This document shows positions 25,934 to 34,911 of a DNA stretch of 59,588 nt, piece after piece (position 1 is the stretch's first letter; every line of letters starts with the position of its first letter). The stretch spans positions 1 to 59,588 of the forward strand of contig JASGMV010000019.1 in assembly GCA_030156255.1 (NCBI GenBank), written 5' to 3'. The DNA is from Desulfovibrionales bacterium (lineage in GTDB: Bacteria > Desulfobacterota > Desulfovibrionia > Desulfovibrionales > Desulfovibrionaceae). The position numbers were made by a program, and so were the translations under genes. The notes under the pieces are model-generated. The model was given only the letters and a program-made list of their open reading frames with translations, was not told the DNA's origin and ran no database searches.

Positions 25934-26527
25934 ATGCAGTCAGGGGTGATGCGTCAGGTCCGTTGCTGGGCGGAGGTCGCGGTATGCTTTGCAGTTTTGC
26001 TGGCGATGCCGGGATGCGCCAACGAACCCCGATCCCGGGCGACCAATGCAACAGCGCTTCAAGGCTCGGTGCGCGGATTGGCGATCGGCTACAGTCTGCT
26101 TTTCGATCTGGTGGACGACGAGCAGGGAGTGGACGAAATCCTGTCCATCAAGAGCGTGAGCAAACCCACCGAGGCGATCATTCGGCGTATCGCCAGAGTT
26201 TCCGCTCAGGCGGCGAGCGAGTTGAGCTCCTTGAAAAATTTAACGCCCTCGCTGCAATTGGATGATGTGGAGCTGCCGCTGGTGGAGAAGGCGACGCGCA
26301 AATCCATCGCCGTGAAAACGGCGATGGATTTGCTGGTGAGCCTGGACAGTTTTGAAGTCCGGCTGTTGCTGACCCAGGCCCAGGCGTTGCGATACGGGGC
26401 GTATCTGGCGTTGGAGTTGAAGTCTCTGGACTCCAACAGAAAACGCCGCCACTGGCTTGAATCGTTCTCCAAAACTTGCGGCGAGTTGTACGACCAGGTG
26501 GTCGCCAGACTCAGGGTGGCGAAATAG
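25934..26527 (+). CDS. Predicted lipoprotein, helical, unknown function
   Basis: 197 residues from ATG 25934 (GGGAG upstream; ATG 25949 is also possible). The signal peptide ends in lipobox AMPGC. The mature part is largely helical with heptad-like leucines and a repeated Leu-Leu-rich middle (LLVSLDSFEVRLLLTQAQALRYGAYLALEL read in parts). No known domain is recognised. It has its own promoter and is followed by a MerR gene 73 nt later. Confidence 0.7.
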   Translation: MQSGVMRQVRCWAEVAVCFAVLLAMPGCANEPRSRATNATALQGSVRGLAIGYSLLFDLVDDEQGVDEILSIKSVSKPTEAIIRRIARVSAQAASELSSLKNLTPSLQLDDVELPLVEKATRKSIAVKTAMDLLVSLDSFEVRLLLTQAQALRYGAYLALELKSLDSNRKRRHWLESFSKTCGELYDQVVARLRVAK

Positions 26528-26600
26528 ATATCCAGACAGACGCGCGGCGCTGCATCGGTCGGGCGGCGCAACGTACGATCTCGGACCCACGGGCGGCGCT

Positions 26601-26906
26601 ATGAAAGAGCTGCAAGCATACCAGACCTGGAAAATCGGGCAGGCCGCCAAACTGCTCGATTTGAAAACCTACGTGCTGCGTTTCTGGGAGTCCGAATTTC
26701 CGCAACTGGAGCCGGCGCGAACGGCTTCGGGCCAACGCCTCTACACCCGGGAGCACATCGATCTGCTCCAGCGCATCAAACGTTTGCTGTACGACGAAGG
26801 CCTGACCATCGAAGGCGCCCGGCGCCGTCTGGAGGAGGAAGGCCGCCATCGCCTGCGCGACGATGTCGTGAAAGAACTGAGCGAGATCAAGAAGCTTTTG
26901 GAGTAA
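26601..26906 (+). CDS. MerR-family regulator, short form
   Basis: 101 residues: winged helix with YQTWKIGQAAKLLDLKTYVLRFWESEFPQL and ARTASGQRLYTREHIDLLQRIKRLLYDEGLTIEGARRRLEEE (in parts), then a short helix without an effector domain. This is the small MerR type often found behind pheT (sometimes with ihfA) in sulfate reducers. The target is unknown. There is no strong ribosome binding site. Its 3' end overlaps the convergent membrane-protein gene by 20 nt. Confidence 0.85.
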   Translation: MKELQAYQTWKIGQAAKLLDLKTYVLRFWESEFPQLEPARTASGQRLYTREHIDLLQRIKRLLYDEGLTIEGARRRLEEEGRHRLRDDVVKELSEIKKLLE

Positions 26907-27720
26907 CGCCTTGCTCCGGGGGAAAACGTTTGCTGCTTTGGGTGGACAAGTACAGGCAAAAAGCCCAGAAAGAGATAAGGAAGGCCGCCAGCATGGGCCG
27001 CCAAGCCGTGGTGATCCATTCGCCTCTGGCGGGAAAACATAGGGCGAACGACGCCAGGATGACCGGGGGCAGGGCTATCATCGGCGTTCCGGCGATGAAC
27101 TCGCAGACGAAGATGGCCATGCCGAACCAGACGAGTTCGTCCGGAGGCGTCATTCCAAGGGGCAGGACTTCAAGCTTCTCGACGCAATAGAGTGTGGCCG
27201 AGCAGCCCGCGGCCGCCAAAAGGATTTTTCGCAGCCTGCCTTTGGACAGTCCCGCCAGGGCAGAGGGAAGTAAATAGAAGCCGTGCAGGAAGACGGCCAG
27301 GCCGAGGGCGGACAAGTAAAAGAGGTATTTCGTGAAGGGTTGGTATTGCCGAAACGCAACGATTCCCCACGCCAACCCGGAGTGGCGCACGGCCAGCCAG
27401 GCGACGGCCAGCGCCAGCGCCAATCCCACGGCGATCCGCACGGCGGAGGCTTTTTCCCCGCAGGGCCGCCCCATTCTCCAGGCTAGGACCAGTGGGACGA
27501 TGCATCCGAAGAGTCCGATGTGGACGACGGCGTAAACGAAGAGCTCGATGTCGTTCGGATTGCGACCGGCGAACCGTATGAGCAGGCTGTCGAAATATCC
27601 GCTGATGGGGTAATGGGAAATGTCCAGCTGCCCGAGCAGCGAGCTGGCCGCGAAAGCGGCGAATGCGAGAATCGCCAGCCCGGCTCTGATCCAGGGATGT
27701 TGCATGCCGTTGTTGTGCAT
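26887..27720 (-). CDS. Integral membrane protein, unknown function
   Basis: 277 residues with seven or eight hydrophobic segments (for example AGLAILAFAAFAASSLLG, VHIGLFGCIVPLVLAW, AVRIAVGLALALAVAWLA). No family motif is recognised. The start is uncertain: ATG 27720 or ATG 27705, neither with a clear ribosome binding site. It is divergent from the AsmA gene (53-nt gap) and convergent with the MerR gene, overlapping it by 20 nt. Confidence 0.65.
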   Translation of the reverse strand: MHNNGMQHPWIRAGLAILAFAAFAASSLLGQLDISHYPISGYFDSLLIRFAGRNPNDIELFVYAVVHIGLFGCIVPLVLAWRMGRPCGEKASAVRIAVGLALALAVAWLAVRHSGLAWGIVAFRQYQPFTKYLFYLSALGLAVFLHGFYLLPSALAGLSKGRLRKILLAAAGCSATLYCVEKLEVLPLGMTPPDELVWFGMAIFVCEFIAGTPMIALPPVILASFALCFPARGEWITTAWRPMLAAFLISFWAFCLYLSTQSSKRFPPEQGVTPKAS

Positions 27721-27773
27721 CAGGTTCGGAGTCTTGGCAAGGTGATTAGATTTTATAACGTGAGGAGGCCGGC

Positions 27774-29981
27774 ATGAACAAGGCTCTGAAATATACGTTG
27801 ATCGGTGCGGGCGGTTTGGTGGTGTTGCTCGCCGCGGCCATGGCGTTGATCCTGGCCTTGGTGAACCCCAACGACTACAGGGACGAAATCGCCCAGGTCG
27901 TACACGACAAGACGGGAAGGACGCTGACCTTCGACGGGGACCTGAGCCTGTCCGTGTTCCCATGGATCGGCCTGGAAACGGGCAAGCTCTCGCTGTCCAA
28001 CGCGGCGGGGTTCGGCGACGCTCCTTTTGCGGCCATCGACCGGGCCAAGATCAAAGTCCGGCTGCTGCCTCTTCTGAGTAAAAAGGTGGATGTGGGCATG
28101 TTGGAGCTGGACGGCCTGCTCCTGAATTTGGCCAGGAATAAGCAGGGAAAGACCAATTGGGACGACCTGACCTCCGCCGGCGCCGCGAAAAAAGCCGCTC
28201 CTGAAGAACCCGAGGCGACGGACGCGCGCGGCTCCGGCTCCGGCGCCGCCCTGGCCGGGCTGGCCGTAGGCGGCGTGGACGTCAAAGACGCCCAGGTCGG
28301 CTGGAGCGATGCGCAGTCCGGCAAGTCGTACAGGGTCCACGACCTGAACGCGGCCACGGGCGCCATCGCTTTCGGCAAGCCTTTCGACTTCAAACTGTCG
28401 GTCCAGCTGGAGAGCGCCGAACCCGCGGTGAACGCATCCGTCGACGTGTCCGGCGAGGCCACGGTCGGGCTTTCGGAGCAGCGTTACGAAGCGAAGGGGG
28501 TGAAGGTCGCGGTGCAGGCCAAAGGCGGCGCGATTCCCGGGGGCGAGATCTCGGCCGCGCTCACGGCCGACGTTTCCGCCGATCTCAAGGCCCAGACCGC
28601 GGCGGTGGAGCATTTGGTTCTCACCGCCTACAACGTGAAGGCGTCCGGGAGGTTGCGGGCGACGTCGATCCTGGGCAAGCCCGCGGCCAAGGTCGACCTC
28701 AAGGTGGACCCTTTTGACGCCAAAAAGCTCTTGAACTCCCTGGGCGCAGCCGTCGAGACCTCGGACCCCAAGGCCCTGGGCAAGGTGGCGCTGCAAACGA
28801 CGGTGGATTACGAGCCCGCCTCCGTTTCCGCCAAAAGCATCATCCTGACGCTTGACGACACGACGGCCACGGGGATGTTCAGCCTTTCCGATTTCAAGGC
28901 CCCTGCCTATCGAACCGAATGGAAGGTGGACGCCGTCAATGTGGACCGCTACCTGCCTCCGGCCAAGCCGGAGGGCGCCGGGTCGGCGGCCGCTGCGTCC
29001 AAAACCGGCGCGGCCCAGCCGAAGAAGGCCGTGGGGTTGCCTCTGGAGCCCTTGCGCAAACTGGATTGCGACGCCGTGTTGGAGATCGGAAAGTTGACGG
29101 TCAAAAAGCTCAACTGGTCCGACGTGCGCGTGGAGGTCCACGCCAAAAACGGGGTGGTCGCGGTCAAGCCGGTGAAGCTGTCGGGCTACGGCGCGGCCCT
29201 GGCGTCGGCCTTGACGCTGGACGCCCGCACCGATACGCCGGCCGCCGCCGTGGACGTATCCGTGGCCGGCTTGAATCTCGGTCCCATGCTCAAGGACATG
29301 ACGGGCCAGCAAAAGGCCGAGGGCGTGGTGACTCTGGGCGCGAATCTGCAGACCAGGGGGCAAAGCCAGCAGGCCATGGTGGAGCATCTGAACGGCAAGG
29401 CCGATTTCAAAATGCAGCGTGGCAAGATCATGAATTTCAACCCGGTCAGGGTGCTGCGCAACGCGGTGTCGCTGCTGAAAGGCGGAGGGACGAGCGGGAG
29501 CGTGGAGTCTGATTACGCAGACCTAACGGGATCGGCGACCATCCGGCAGGGCGTGGTCTACAACAATGACTTGAATGTGCGGTCCCCCCTGTTCCGGGCC
29601 ACGGGAGAAGGCGCCGTGAACCTGGCCGGGCAAACCGTGGATTACGTGTTGAACACGTCGCTGGTGGCCAGCACCGAGGGCCAGGGCGGCGCCGATGTGG
29701 ACGACCTCATCGACGTGACCATCCCCATCGGCATTCGCGGTTCTCTGGCCGATCCCAGCATCGGCGTGGACCCGGCGAAGTTGGCCAGGATCATCCTGAA
29801 GACCGGAGTGCGCGACGTGAAAGGCGTGGTGCAGGGAACCGGGGAGGCGCTTGGCGAAGGTTTGAAGGTCATCGGCAAGGAGCTCGAAGGGAGCCGAGGC
29901 TCCGGCTCCGAAAGCAAGGAAGGTTCCGGCGACAAGAAGAAAACTTTGCCCGCCGACCTGATCAGGGGGCTTTTCCAGTAG
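27774..29981 (+). CDS. AsmA-family protein
   Basis: 735 residues. A single N-terminal membrane anchor (about 7-29) is followed by the AsmA N-terminal domain (NPNDYRDEIAQVVHDKTGRTLTFDGDLSLS, read in parts) and a large periplasmic beta-rich region. The C-terminal AsmA_2 part has NGKADFKMQRGKI and GAVNLAGQTVDYVLNTSLV. AsmA-like proteins are linked to lipid transport between inner and outer membranes and envelope homeostasis. GAGGAGG precedes the ATG. The 3' end overlaps the convergent gene at 29962 by 20 nt. Confidence 0.88.
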   Translation: MNKALKYTLIGAGGLVVLLAAAMALILALVNPNDYRDEIAQVVHDKTGRTLTFDGDLSLSVFPWIGLETGKLSLSNAAGFGDAPFAAIDRAKIKVRLLPLLSKKVDVGMLELDGLLLNLARNKQGKTNWDDLTSAGAAKKAAPEEPEATDARGSGSGAALAGLAVGGVDVKDAQVGWSDAQSGKSYRVHDLNAATGAIAFGKPFDFKLSVQLESAEPAVNASVDVSGEATVGLSEQRYEAKGVKVAVQAKGGAIPGGEISAALTADVSADLKAQTAAVEHLVLTAYNVKASGRLRATSILGKPAAKVDLKVDPFDAKKLLNSLGAAVETSDPKALGKVALQTTVDYEPASVSAKSIILTLDDTTATGMFSLSDFKAPAYRTEWKVDAVNVDRYLPPAKPEGAGSAAAASKTGAAQPKKAVGLPLEPLRKLDCDAVLEIGKLTVKKLNWSDVRVEVHAKNGVVAVKPVKLSGYGAALASALTLDARTDTPAAAVDVSVAGLNLGPMLKDMTGQQKAEGVVTLGANLQTRGQSQQAMVEHLNGKADFKMQRGKIMNFNPVRVLRNAVSLLKGGGTSGSVESDYADLTGSATIRQGVVYNNDLNVRSPLFRATGEGAVNLAGQTVDYVLNTSLVASTEGQGGADVDDLIDVTIPIGIRGSLADPSIGVDPAKLARIILKTGVRDVKGVVQGTGEALGEGLKVIGKELEGSRGSGSESKEGSGDKKKTLPADLIRGLFQ

Positions 29982-30417
29982 CCGCGCGACCCGGGACGGG
30001 TCCCGGCCTCCAGCCGTCCGGCGTCCGGGTGAAAATCTCCATGGCGCGGCGGCTGGAGCTGATGCGGAATGGTCCTTGGAGCGCTGCGGTGCAGTTTTCG
30101 CCGCGGCTGGCGTAGCGGGTTTCGGTGTAGCGCAGAAAACCGATGGCCGGGGACCCTCGTTTGGCCGGGACCACGGAAGTTTTCACGCTGGCCGGATCGA
30201 CGGCCGTGTACTCGCCCAGCGCGTCGCCGCCCGTAAACTGAACGCATTGCGGCCGACCCGCGCCGCTCAGGTAATGCTCATTCAGCGCCTCGACCCATTG
30301 TCCTGCGTACCGGGCGAAATCCTCCGCCAAGCCCTGGTCTGGCTGGGAAAAGGCCGGCGCCGGAAAGCAGAGCGCGGTCAGGAGCGCAAGCAGGCCGAGA
30401 CGCCTCATGACGCGCAT
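29962..30417 (-). CDS. Small exported protein coupled to the vWA-OmpA gene
   Basis: 151 residues. ATG 30417 overlaps the stop of the upstream vWA-OmpA gene (TGATG), the strongest hint to the start. The N-terminus is a signal peptide (MRVMRRLGLLALLTALCFPAPAFS). The mature part has two cysteines, in GRPQCVQFTGG and GENCTAALQG, likely a disulfide. No domain is recognised. Translational coupling suggests it works with the vWA-OmpA protein. Confidence 0.65.
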   Translation of the reverse strand: MRVMRRLGLLALLTALCFPAPAFSQPDQGLAEDFARYAGQWVEALNEHYLSGAGRPQCVQFTGGDALGEYTAVDPASVKTSVVPAKRGSPAIGFLRYTETRYASRGENCTAALQGPFRISSSRRAMEIFTRTPDGWRPGPVPGRAATGKAP

Positions 30418-31634
30418 CACTGCGCGCCTCCGGGCAGCTTGGCCCTGAACAGGATGCGGCGATTGAGCCGCCGGCCCCACTCGTCGGCGTTGTCAAAGGC
30501 GGGGCGGGTTTCACCGAAAGGCTCGATGGACAGCCGCACGGCCTGGACGCCCCTTTGGGTCAGCCAATTGCGGATTACGCGGCCCCACCGCCGGCATATC
30601 TCCATATTGTCCAACTCGTCCCCCAGGCTGTCGGTGTGCGTTTCGATGGTCATTCCCAGTCCGGGGTATTTGTCCATGACCGCCAGAATGTAGACAAGTC
30701 CGGGCAGAAGCTCCGGGCCGGGCGATTGCGGCTCCGGCGTCTTGCTTTTGGGGCGCAGAATCACGACCTGCTCTTCTTGCCCGGCGGCGGGTCCGGCCGC
30801 CTGCGCGGCCAACCCCACGACCAGATTCAGCGCTTCCTCATGCTCGCCGGGTTTTGCTCCGGCGGGTCCAACGCCTGCGGCCGGACTCACCGGAGGCGCG
30901 AGGCCGGCCATCTCATCCGGGGACGCCGCGGGCAGGTCTTCGGGGGGCTCCTGGTCCGAGGGGAAATGGAGCAGGGCCGTCTGCACCAGTTGATCGTAGT
31001 CGCGTTGCCGCAACAGGAGGGTGTCCCCATAGCAGAACGCTCCCCGGGGATCGATGCGGCGCAGGCGGTTGAGTTCCCGGCGTCCCTGGTCCTGGCCTGC
31101 GTAGCTCACGAAATGGAGCGCGACGCGGTCGCCGAAGCGTTCATGGAGTTTTTTGAGACAGTCCAGGGGCGCGGGGCCGAAGTTGGAGTACCCGTCCGTG
31201 AGCATGAGCACGGAGACGGAGCCTTGGAGTTTTTCGATGTCCCGCGCCAGCCGCTCGATGTCCTTTCCGAGAGTGGTGCGGCGGTCGAGGACGTCGAAGT
31301 CCGTCCGGATCTTGTCCAGAGAGGCCAGCGCCTTGTCCTGGTCCAGCGGGGCGTCCGGCAGGATCGTCTCCCAGGGGGAGAACATGACGATGGAGACGTT
31401 GGATCGGCCGTCCGGAATTTCATGGATCAGATTGGCCAGCAGTTTTTTCGCCATAACGATTTTTGGCTCGTCGGACAGATAGTGCTGCAGATTCATGGAG
31501 CCGGAATAGTCCACGAAAAAGACGATGTGGGCCGGCGGTCCGGCGAAAACGGGAGGCCGGTCCGCCAGGGCCGGGCGGGGCGCGGCCAGCAGGCCGGCGA
31601 GTATGGCGAAAATCAGGAACAGGGTGGAGCGCAT
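30417..31634 (-). CDS. von Willebrand A domain protein with OmpA-like C-terminus
   Basis: 405 residues. A signal peptide (cleavage after ALA near 24) is followed by a vWA domain with MIDAS motif DYSGS (Asp42, Ser44, Ser46), then a Pro/Ala/Gly-rich linker and an OmpA-like peptidoglycan-binding fold (ETHTDSLGDELDNMEI, EPFGETRPAFDN, RRLNRRILF). A metal-dependent adhesion domain fixed to the cell wall suggests a periplasmic interaction platform. Its binding partner may be the small exported protein encoded directly behind it. Confidence 0.85.
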   Translation of the reverse strand: MRSTLFLIFAILAGLLAAPRPALADRPPVFAGPPAHIVFFVDYSGSMNLQHYLSDEPKIVMAKKLLANLIHEIPDGRSNVSIVMFSPWETILPDAPLDQDKALASLDKIRTDFDVLDRRTTLGKDIERLARDIEKLQGSVSVLMLTDGYSNFGPAPLDCLKKLHERFGDRVALHFVSYAGQDQGRRELNRLRRIDPRGAFCYGDTLLLRQRDYDQLVQTALLHFPSDQEPPEDLPAASPDEMAGLAPPVSPAAGVGPAGAKPGEHEEALNLVVGLAAQAAGPAAGQEEQVVILRPKSKTPEPQSPGPELLPGLVYILAVMDKYPGLGMTIETHTDSLGDELDNMEICRRWGRVIRNWLTQRGVQAVRLSIEPFGETRPAFDNADEWGRRLNRRILFRAKLPGGAQ

Positions 31635-31787
31635 CGGGACCGCCAATTTAGATAAGAAGAGGCGCGGACGCAAGCCGGTCCATGGAGGTTCGAGCGGGCC
31701 TGCGGGGCGCCGGCTTGCCAATCTTGCACATGCTCTGTAGGTAGCTTGCTTTCGGAGAAAGTCAATTTTCCAATGCAGGAGGATCGC

Positions 31788-32945
31788 GTGGAGAAGAAAG
31801 TCGTATATTTCATCGAAGGCGACGGAATCGGCGCCGAAGTGACGGCCGTCGCCTTGCCGGTGATCGAAGCCGCTGTCCGTAAAGCCTACGGCGAGGAGAA
31901 GCGCCTTGAGTGGAGGGAGCTTCTGGCCGGAGACAAGGCTTACAAAGAGACGGGCGAATATCTGCCGCAGGCCACTCTGGACGCCCTGAAGCAGGCCGAT
32001 CTGGCGATCAAGGGCCCTTTGACCACGCCCGTGGGCGCGGGGATTCGAAGCCTCAACGTGACGCTTCGGCAAACCTTCGATCTGTACGCGTGCATTCGGC
32101 CCATACGGTACTTCAAAGGCGTGGATTCCCCGGTCAAACGGCCGGAACTGACCGACATGGTCGTGTTCCGCGAGAATACCGAGGACGTCTACGCCGGCGT
32201 GGAGTGGTCCGCGAACTCCAAGGAGGCGGTGCGCCTTCTGGAGTTTTTGCGCGACGAGATGGGCGCCGATCTGGATTTGTCCTGCGGCGTCGGGATCAAG
32301 CCCATCAGTGAGAAGGGCTCCAAGCGGTTGGTGCGCCGGGCTCTGGCGTTCGCCGTGGCCGAGGGCCGCAAGAGCGTGACCCTTGTGCACAAGGGCAACA
32401 TCATGAAGTTTACGGAAGGCGCTTTCCGCTCCTGGGGTTACGACTTGGCCAAGGAAGAGTTTTCGGACGCCGTCATGACCGCGGACGAGGCCAAGGCCGG
32501 CGCGAAAAAGCCCGTGCTCATCAACGACGTCATCGCGGACGCCATGTTCCAGCAAGTGCTGCTGTATCCCGGCCGGTACGACGTTATCGCCACCACCAAT
32601 CTCAACGGGGACTACATCTCCGACGCCCTGGCCGCGCAGGTCGGGGGGCTTGGCATGGCGCCCGGCGTGAACATGGGCGACTCCCTGGCCATTTACGAAG
32701 CGACCCACGGCGCCGCGCCGGACATCGCCGGCCAGGACAAGGCCAACCCCTCCAGCCTGGTCTTGTCCGGGGCCATGATGCTGCGCCACATGGGATGGGG
32801 CGAGGCCGCGGATCTGATGGAGTCCGCCGTGGAGCAGGCCATTGCGGACAAGAAGGTCACCTGCGATCTGGCGCTCCAGATGGAGGGCGCATCCGAAGTC
32901 GGGTGCAAGGCCTTCGGGGAGTTGCTGGTCGCGAAGATGGGGTGA
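31788..32945 (+). CDS. icd: Isocitrate dehydrogenase (NADP-type)
   Basis: 385 residues of the isocitrate/isopropylmalate dehydrogenase family. I choose GTG 31788: AGGAGG is 5 nt upstream and the product opens directly with [18 protein letters not shown] 31773 is in frame but lacks a binding site. Isocitrate-specific features are [30 protein letters not shown] (with Ser/Asn substrate contacts), [16 protein letters not shown] and [14 protein letters not shown]. It supplies 2-oxoglutarate, which also links carbon to ammonia assimilation. Confidence 0.93.
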   Translation: MEKKVVYFIEGDGIGAEVTAVALPVIEAAVRKAYGEEKRLEWRELLAGDKAYKETGEYLPQATLDALKQADLAIKGPLTTPVGAGIRSLNVTLRQTFDLYACIRPIRYFKGVDSPVKRPELTDMVVFRENTEDVYAGVEWSANSKEAVRLLEFLRDEMGADLDLSCGVGIKPISEKGSKRLVRRALAFAVAEGRKSVTLVHKGNIMKFTEGAFRSWGYDLAKEEFSDAVMTADEAKAGAKKPVLINDVIADAMFQQVLLYPGRYDVIATTNLNGDYISDALAAQVGGLGMAPGVNMGDSLAIYEATHGAAPDIAGQDKANPSSLVLSGAMMLRHMGWGEAADLMESAVEQAIADKKVTCDLALQMEGASEVGCKAFGELLVAKMG

Positions 32946-33008
32946 GGCCGCGTTCGGCCGAGATGCGCCTCCAGGGCGCTTTTCCCTGGAAAAAGAAAGG
33001 GAGCGGCC

Positions 33009-33311
33009 ATGCGGAACGTGGTGCACGTTTTGGCGTTGCTGGAGTTCTCTTCGCCCATCGGCGAGGAAGTGCGCGGCGAACTGGCGAAAGTCGTTGCGGC
33101 CACGCGGGCCGAAGACGGCTGCCTGAGCTACCGTGCTTACGTTCCGGAAGAGGGCGCCGTCCGGACGCGGATCATGTTCCAGGAGCAGTGGCGGGACCGC
33201 GGGGTGCTGGAGCGCCATCTCAACACGCCTCATCTTCTGGCCTTTCGGAACGCCATGGCGCCCTTGATGACGGGGCCTTCGGAGGTGACGCTTTGGGAGG
33301 AGCTGGCCTGA
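33009..33311 (+). CDS. ABM-domain (YgiN-like) monooxygenase family protein
   Basis: 100 residues with the dimeric alpha-beta barrel pattern of the antibiotic biosynthesis monooxygenase family: a strand-helix opening, EDGCLSYRAYVPEEG, RIMFQEQWRDRGVLERHLNTPHL and a final strand. Such proteins act on quinols, heme or unknown small molecules. A good ribosome binding site GGGAG lies 5-6 nt ahead. It is 63 nt behind icd on the same strand. The specific role is unknown. Confidence 0.83.
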   Translation: MRNVVHVLALLEFSSPIGEEVRGELAKVVAATRAEDGCLSYRAYVPEEGAVRTRIMFQEQWRDRGVLERHLNTPHLLAFRNAMAPLMTGPSEVTLWEELA

Positions 33312-33541
33312 CAGGCCGCCCCAAAATGGCGACCTGCTTCGTCAGCGAAAAATCCGGACCGCTTATGTATTGTGCAATACACTGCGCGCCCTGGATTTTT
33401 CACTTTCTCGCATCCCACCAGTTTTGAACGGCCTGCACCCAATGAGTTTTTCAACAGTCAGCCAGACGCGCCTTTTTCCGGCGTCCGTCGGCGCGGCGGT
33501 AACGGCCGGCGTGAAACACCGTAGCGACGTCTTTTGAAAAA

Positions 33542-33569
33542 CCCGGCTTCGGAGCGCTCCGAAGCCGGG
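33542..33569. terminator. Bidirectional terminator between the ABM gene and hypB
   Basis: A perfect 28-nt palindrome with a T5 tail on both strands (CTTTTTGATCC on plus, GGTTTTTCAAAAG on minus). It serves the plus-strand icd/ABM side and the minus-strand hypAB operon, whose last stop is 22 nt away. Confidence 0.9.
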
Positions 33570-33591
33570 CTTTTTGATCCTTGCGGCGTTG

Positions 33592-34245
33592 CTATTTTTT
33601 GTTTTTGCGCTCCTTGCGCAGCCAGTCGTACCACTGGCCCAGGCCTTCGCCGTCCCGGCAGGAGACGGGCATCACGATGATGTCCTTGTTCAGGGCCTTG
33701 GCGTGGCGGGCGGCCTTGTCCAGGTCGAAATCCACGTACGGCAGCAGGTCCACCTTGTTCAGCAGCGCCACGGAGGAGATGCTGAACATGAGCGGATATT
33801 TTTCGGGCTTGTCGTCGCCTTCCGTGACCGAAAGCAGCGTGACCTTGTGGTCCTCTCCCAGGCTGAACTCGGCCGGGCAGACCAGATTGCCCACGTTTTC
33901 GATGAACAGAATGTCGAGGCCGTCGAGATCGATGTGGGCCAGGGCCTTTTGGACCATGCCCGCATCCAGGTGGCAGCCGCCCTCGGTGTTGATCTGCACG
34001 GCCTGGGCGCCGGTGGCGGCCACCCGGCGGGCGTCGTTGTCCGTCTGAAGGTCCCCCTCCACCACGGCCATTTTGAATTCCCCGCCCAGGTCGGCCAGGG
34101 TGCGCTCCAGCAGGCTGGTCTTGCCCGCGCCGGGCGAACTCATGAGGTTCAGGCAAAGAATGCTTTTGGTGCGGAACAGGTCGGCGAGGTCCACGGCCAG
34201 CCGGTCGTTGGCCTCCAGGATGTTGCGTTCTATATTGATTTCCAC
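33592..34245 (-). CDS. hypB: Hydrogenase nickel incorporation protein HypB
   Basis: 217-residue SIMIBI GTPase that delivers nickel to [NiFe]-hydrogenase with HypA. The P-loop SSPGAGKTSLLE, the EGDLQTDNDARR block, TEGGCHLDAGMV (metal-binding Cys/His), LFIENVGNLVCPAEFSLGE and the NKVDLL guanine motif are all present. It lacks the His-rich N-terminal nickel store of some HypBs. It follows hypA by 18 nt and ends at a strong terminator. Confidence 0.96.
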   Translation of the reverse strand: MEINIERNILEANDRLAVDLADLFRTKSILCLNLMSSPGAGKTSLLERTLADLGGEFKMAVVEGDLQTDNDARRVAATGAQAVQINTEGGCHLDAGMVQKALAHIDLDGLDILFIENVGNLVCPAEFSLGEDHKVTLLSVTEGDDKPEKYPLMFSISSVALLNKVDLLPYVDFDLDKAARHAKALNKDIIVMPVSCRDGEGLGQWYDWLRKERKNKK

Positions 34246-34263
34246 GGCGTCTCCGGAGCGGGG

Positions 34264-34611
34264 TTATTCCGCTTCGACTTTTTCGATGTACATTTCTCTG
34301 CCGGACAGGATGGCGTGCCCCAACTCCTCTCCGCAACGGGGGCAAGGGAAGAGCATGTTGGTCTCGGACGTGAATTCCTCGCCGCAGCTTCCGCATCGGA
34401 GGACCAGGGGGATTTCCTCGATGACGAGCTTGGAGCCGTCGAACTCGTCGTCCTTGGTCAAGACCTCCCAGGCGAACAAGAGCGCGTCCGGAACAATCCC
34501 GGCCAAACGGCCGGCTTTGACCACCACCGTGTCCAGGCGGCTGAGCCCATGCTTACCCAACTCTTGGCGAATGATTTCCAGAATGCTCTGGGCGACGGAC
34601 ATTTCGTGCAT
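34264..34611 (-). CDS. hypA: Hydrogenase maturation nickel chaperone HypA
   Basis: 115 residues. The N-terminal MHEMSVAQSILE contains the nickel-binding MHE motif and the C-terminal zinc site is CGSCGEEF...CPRCGEE. It works with HypB to load nickel. In some bacteria HypAB also help urease, relevant here because a urease operon lies 32 kb away. There is no ribosome binding site ahead of the ATG and a promoter-like pair sits directly upstream, so the message could be leaderless. Confidence 0.95.
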   Translation of the reverse strand: MHEMSVAQSILEIIRQELGKHGLSRLDTVVVKAGRLAGIVPDALLFAWEVLTKDDEFDGSKLVIEEIPLVLRCGSCGEEFTSETNMLFPCPRCGEELGHAILSGREMYIEKVEAE

Positions 34612-34617
34612 GAGAAA

Positions 34618-34646
34618 AAGTTAGCCCAAAAAACGGCGCCGGACAA
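34618..34646 (-). promoter_or_regulatory. Possible hypAB promoter next to the start codon
   Basis: Minus strand TTGTCC, 17 nt, TAACTT. The -10 ends 6 nt ahead of the hypA ATG, placing the start of transcription at or near the ATG. Confidence 0.4.
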
Positions 34647-34911
34647 GGCCGGGGCGCCATCGACCGCTGCTGTTTTTTCGTCTTACGGTTCTGCGGCAAG
34701 GGGCCTTGCGCCGTCGCGGCCTTTTTGCACGCTTGTCGCCGCGGCCCGGCGTGCGCGCTTGCCGGAAGGCCTCCGCCGATGCTAGTCTCGACCGGTATGC
34801 GTGGGATTTCTTCCCGCATGGTCCGTTGCGCGCTGGCCATGATTTCCTTTCATTTGAAGCGGCGCCTGTGCATTGGTTGCATATCCTTCAACCGGGACTG
34901 CGGTGATTGGC

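Noticed and set aside
31746-31787. icd starting at TTG 31746 or ATG 31773
   Set aside because: GTG 31788 has AGGAGG at good spacing and gives the normal N-terminus; the longer forms add non-homologous residues.
32971-32995. Hairpin CCAGGG/CCCTGG behind icd as a terminator
   Set aside because: On the icd strand it is followed by A-rich, not T-rich, sequence, and the ABM ribosome binding site follows directly.
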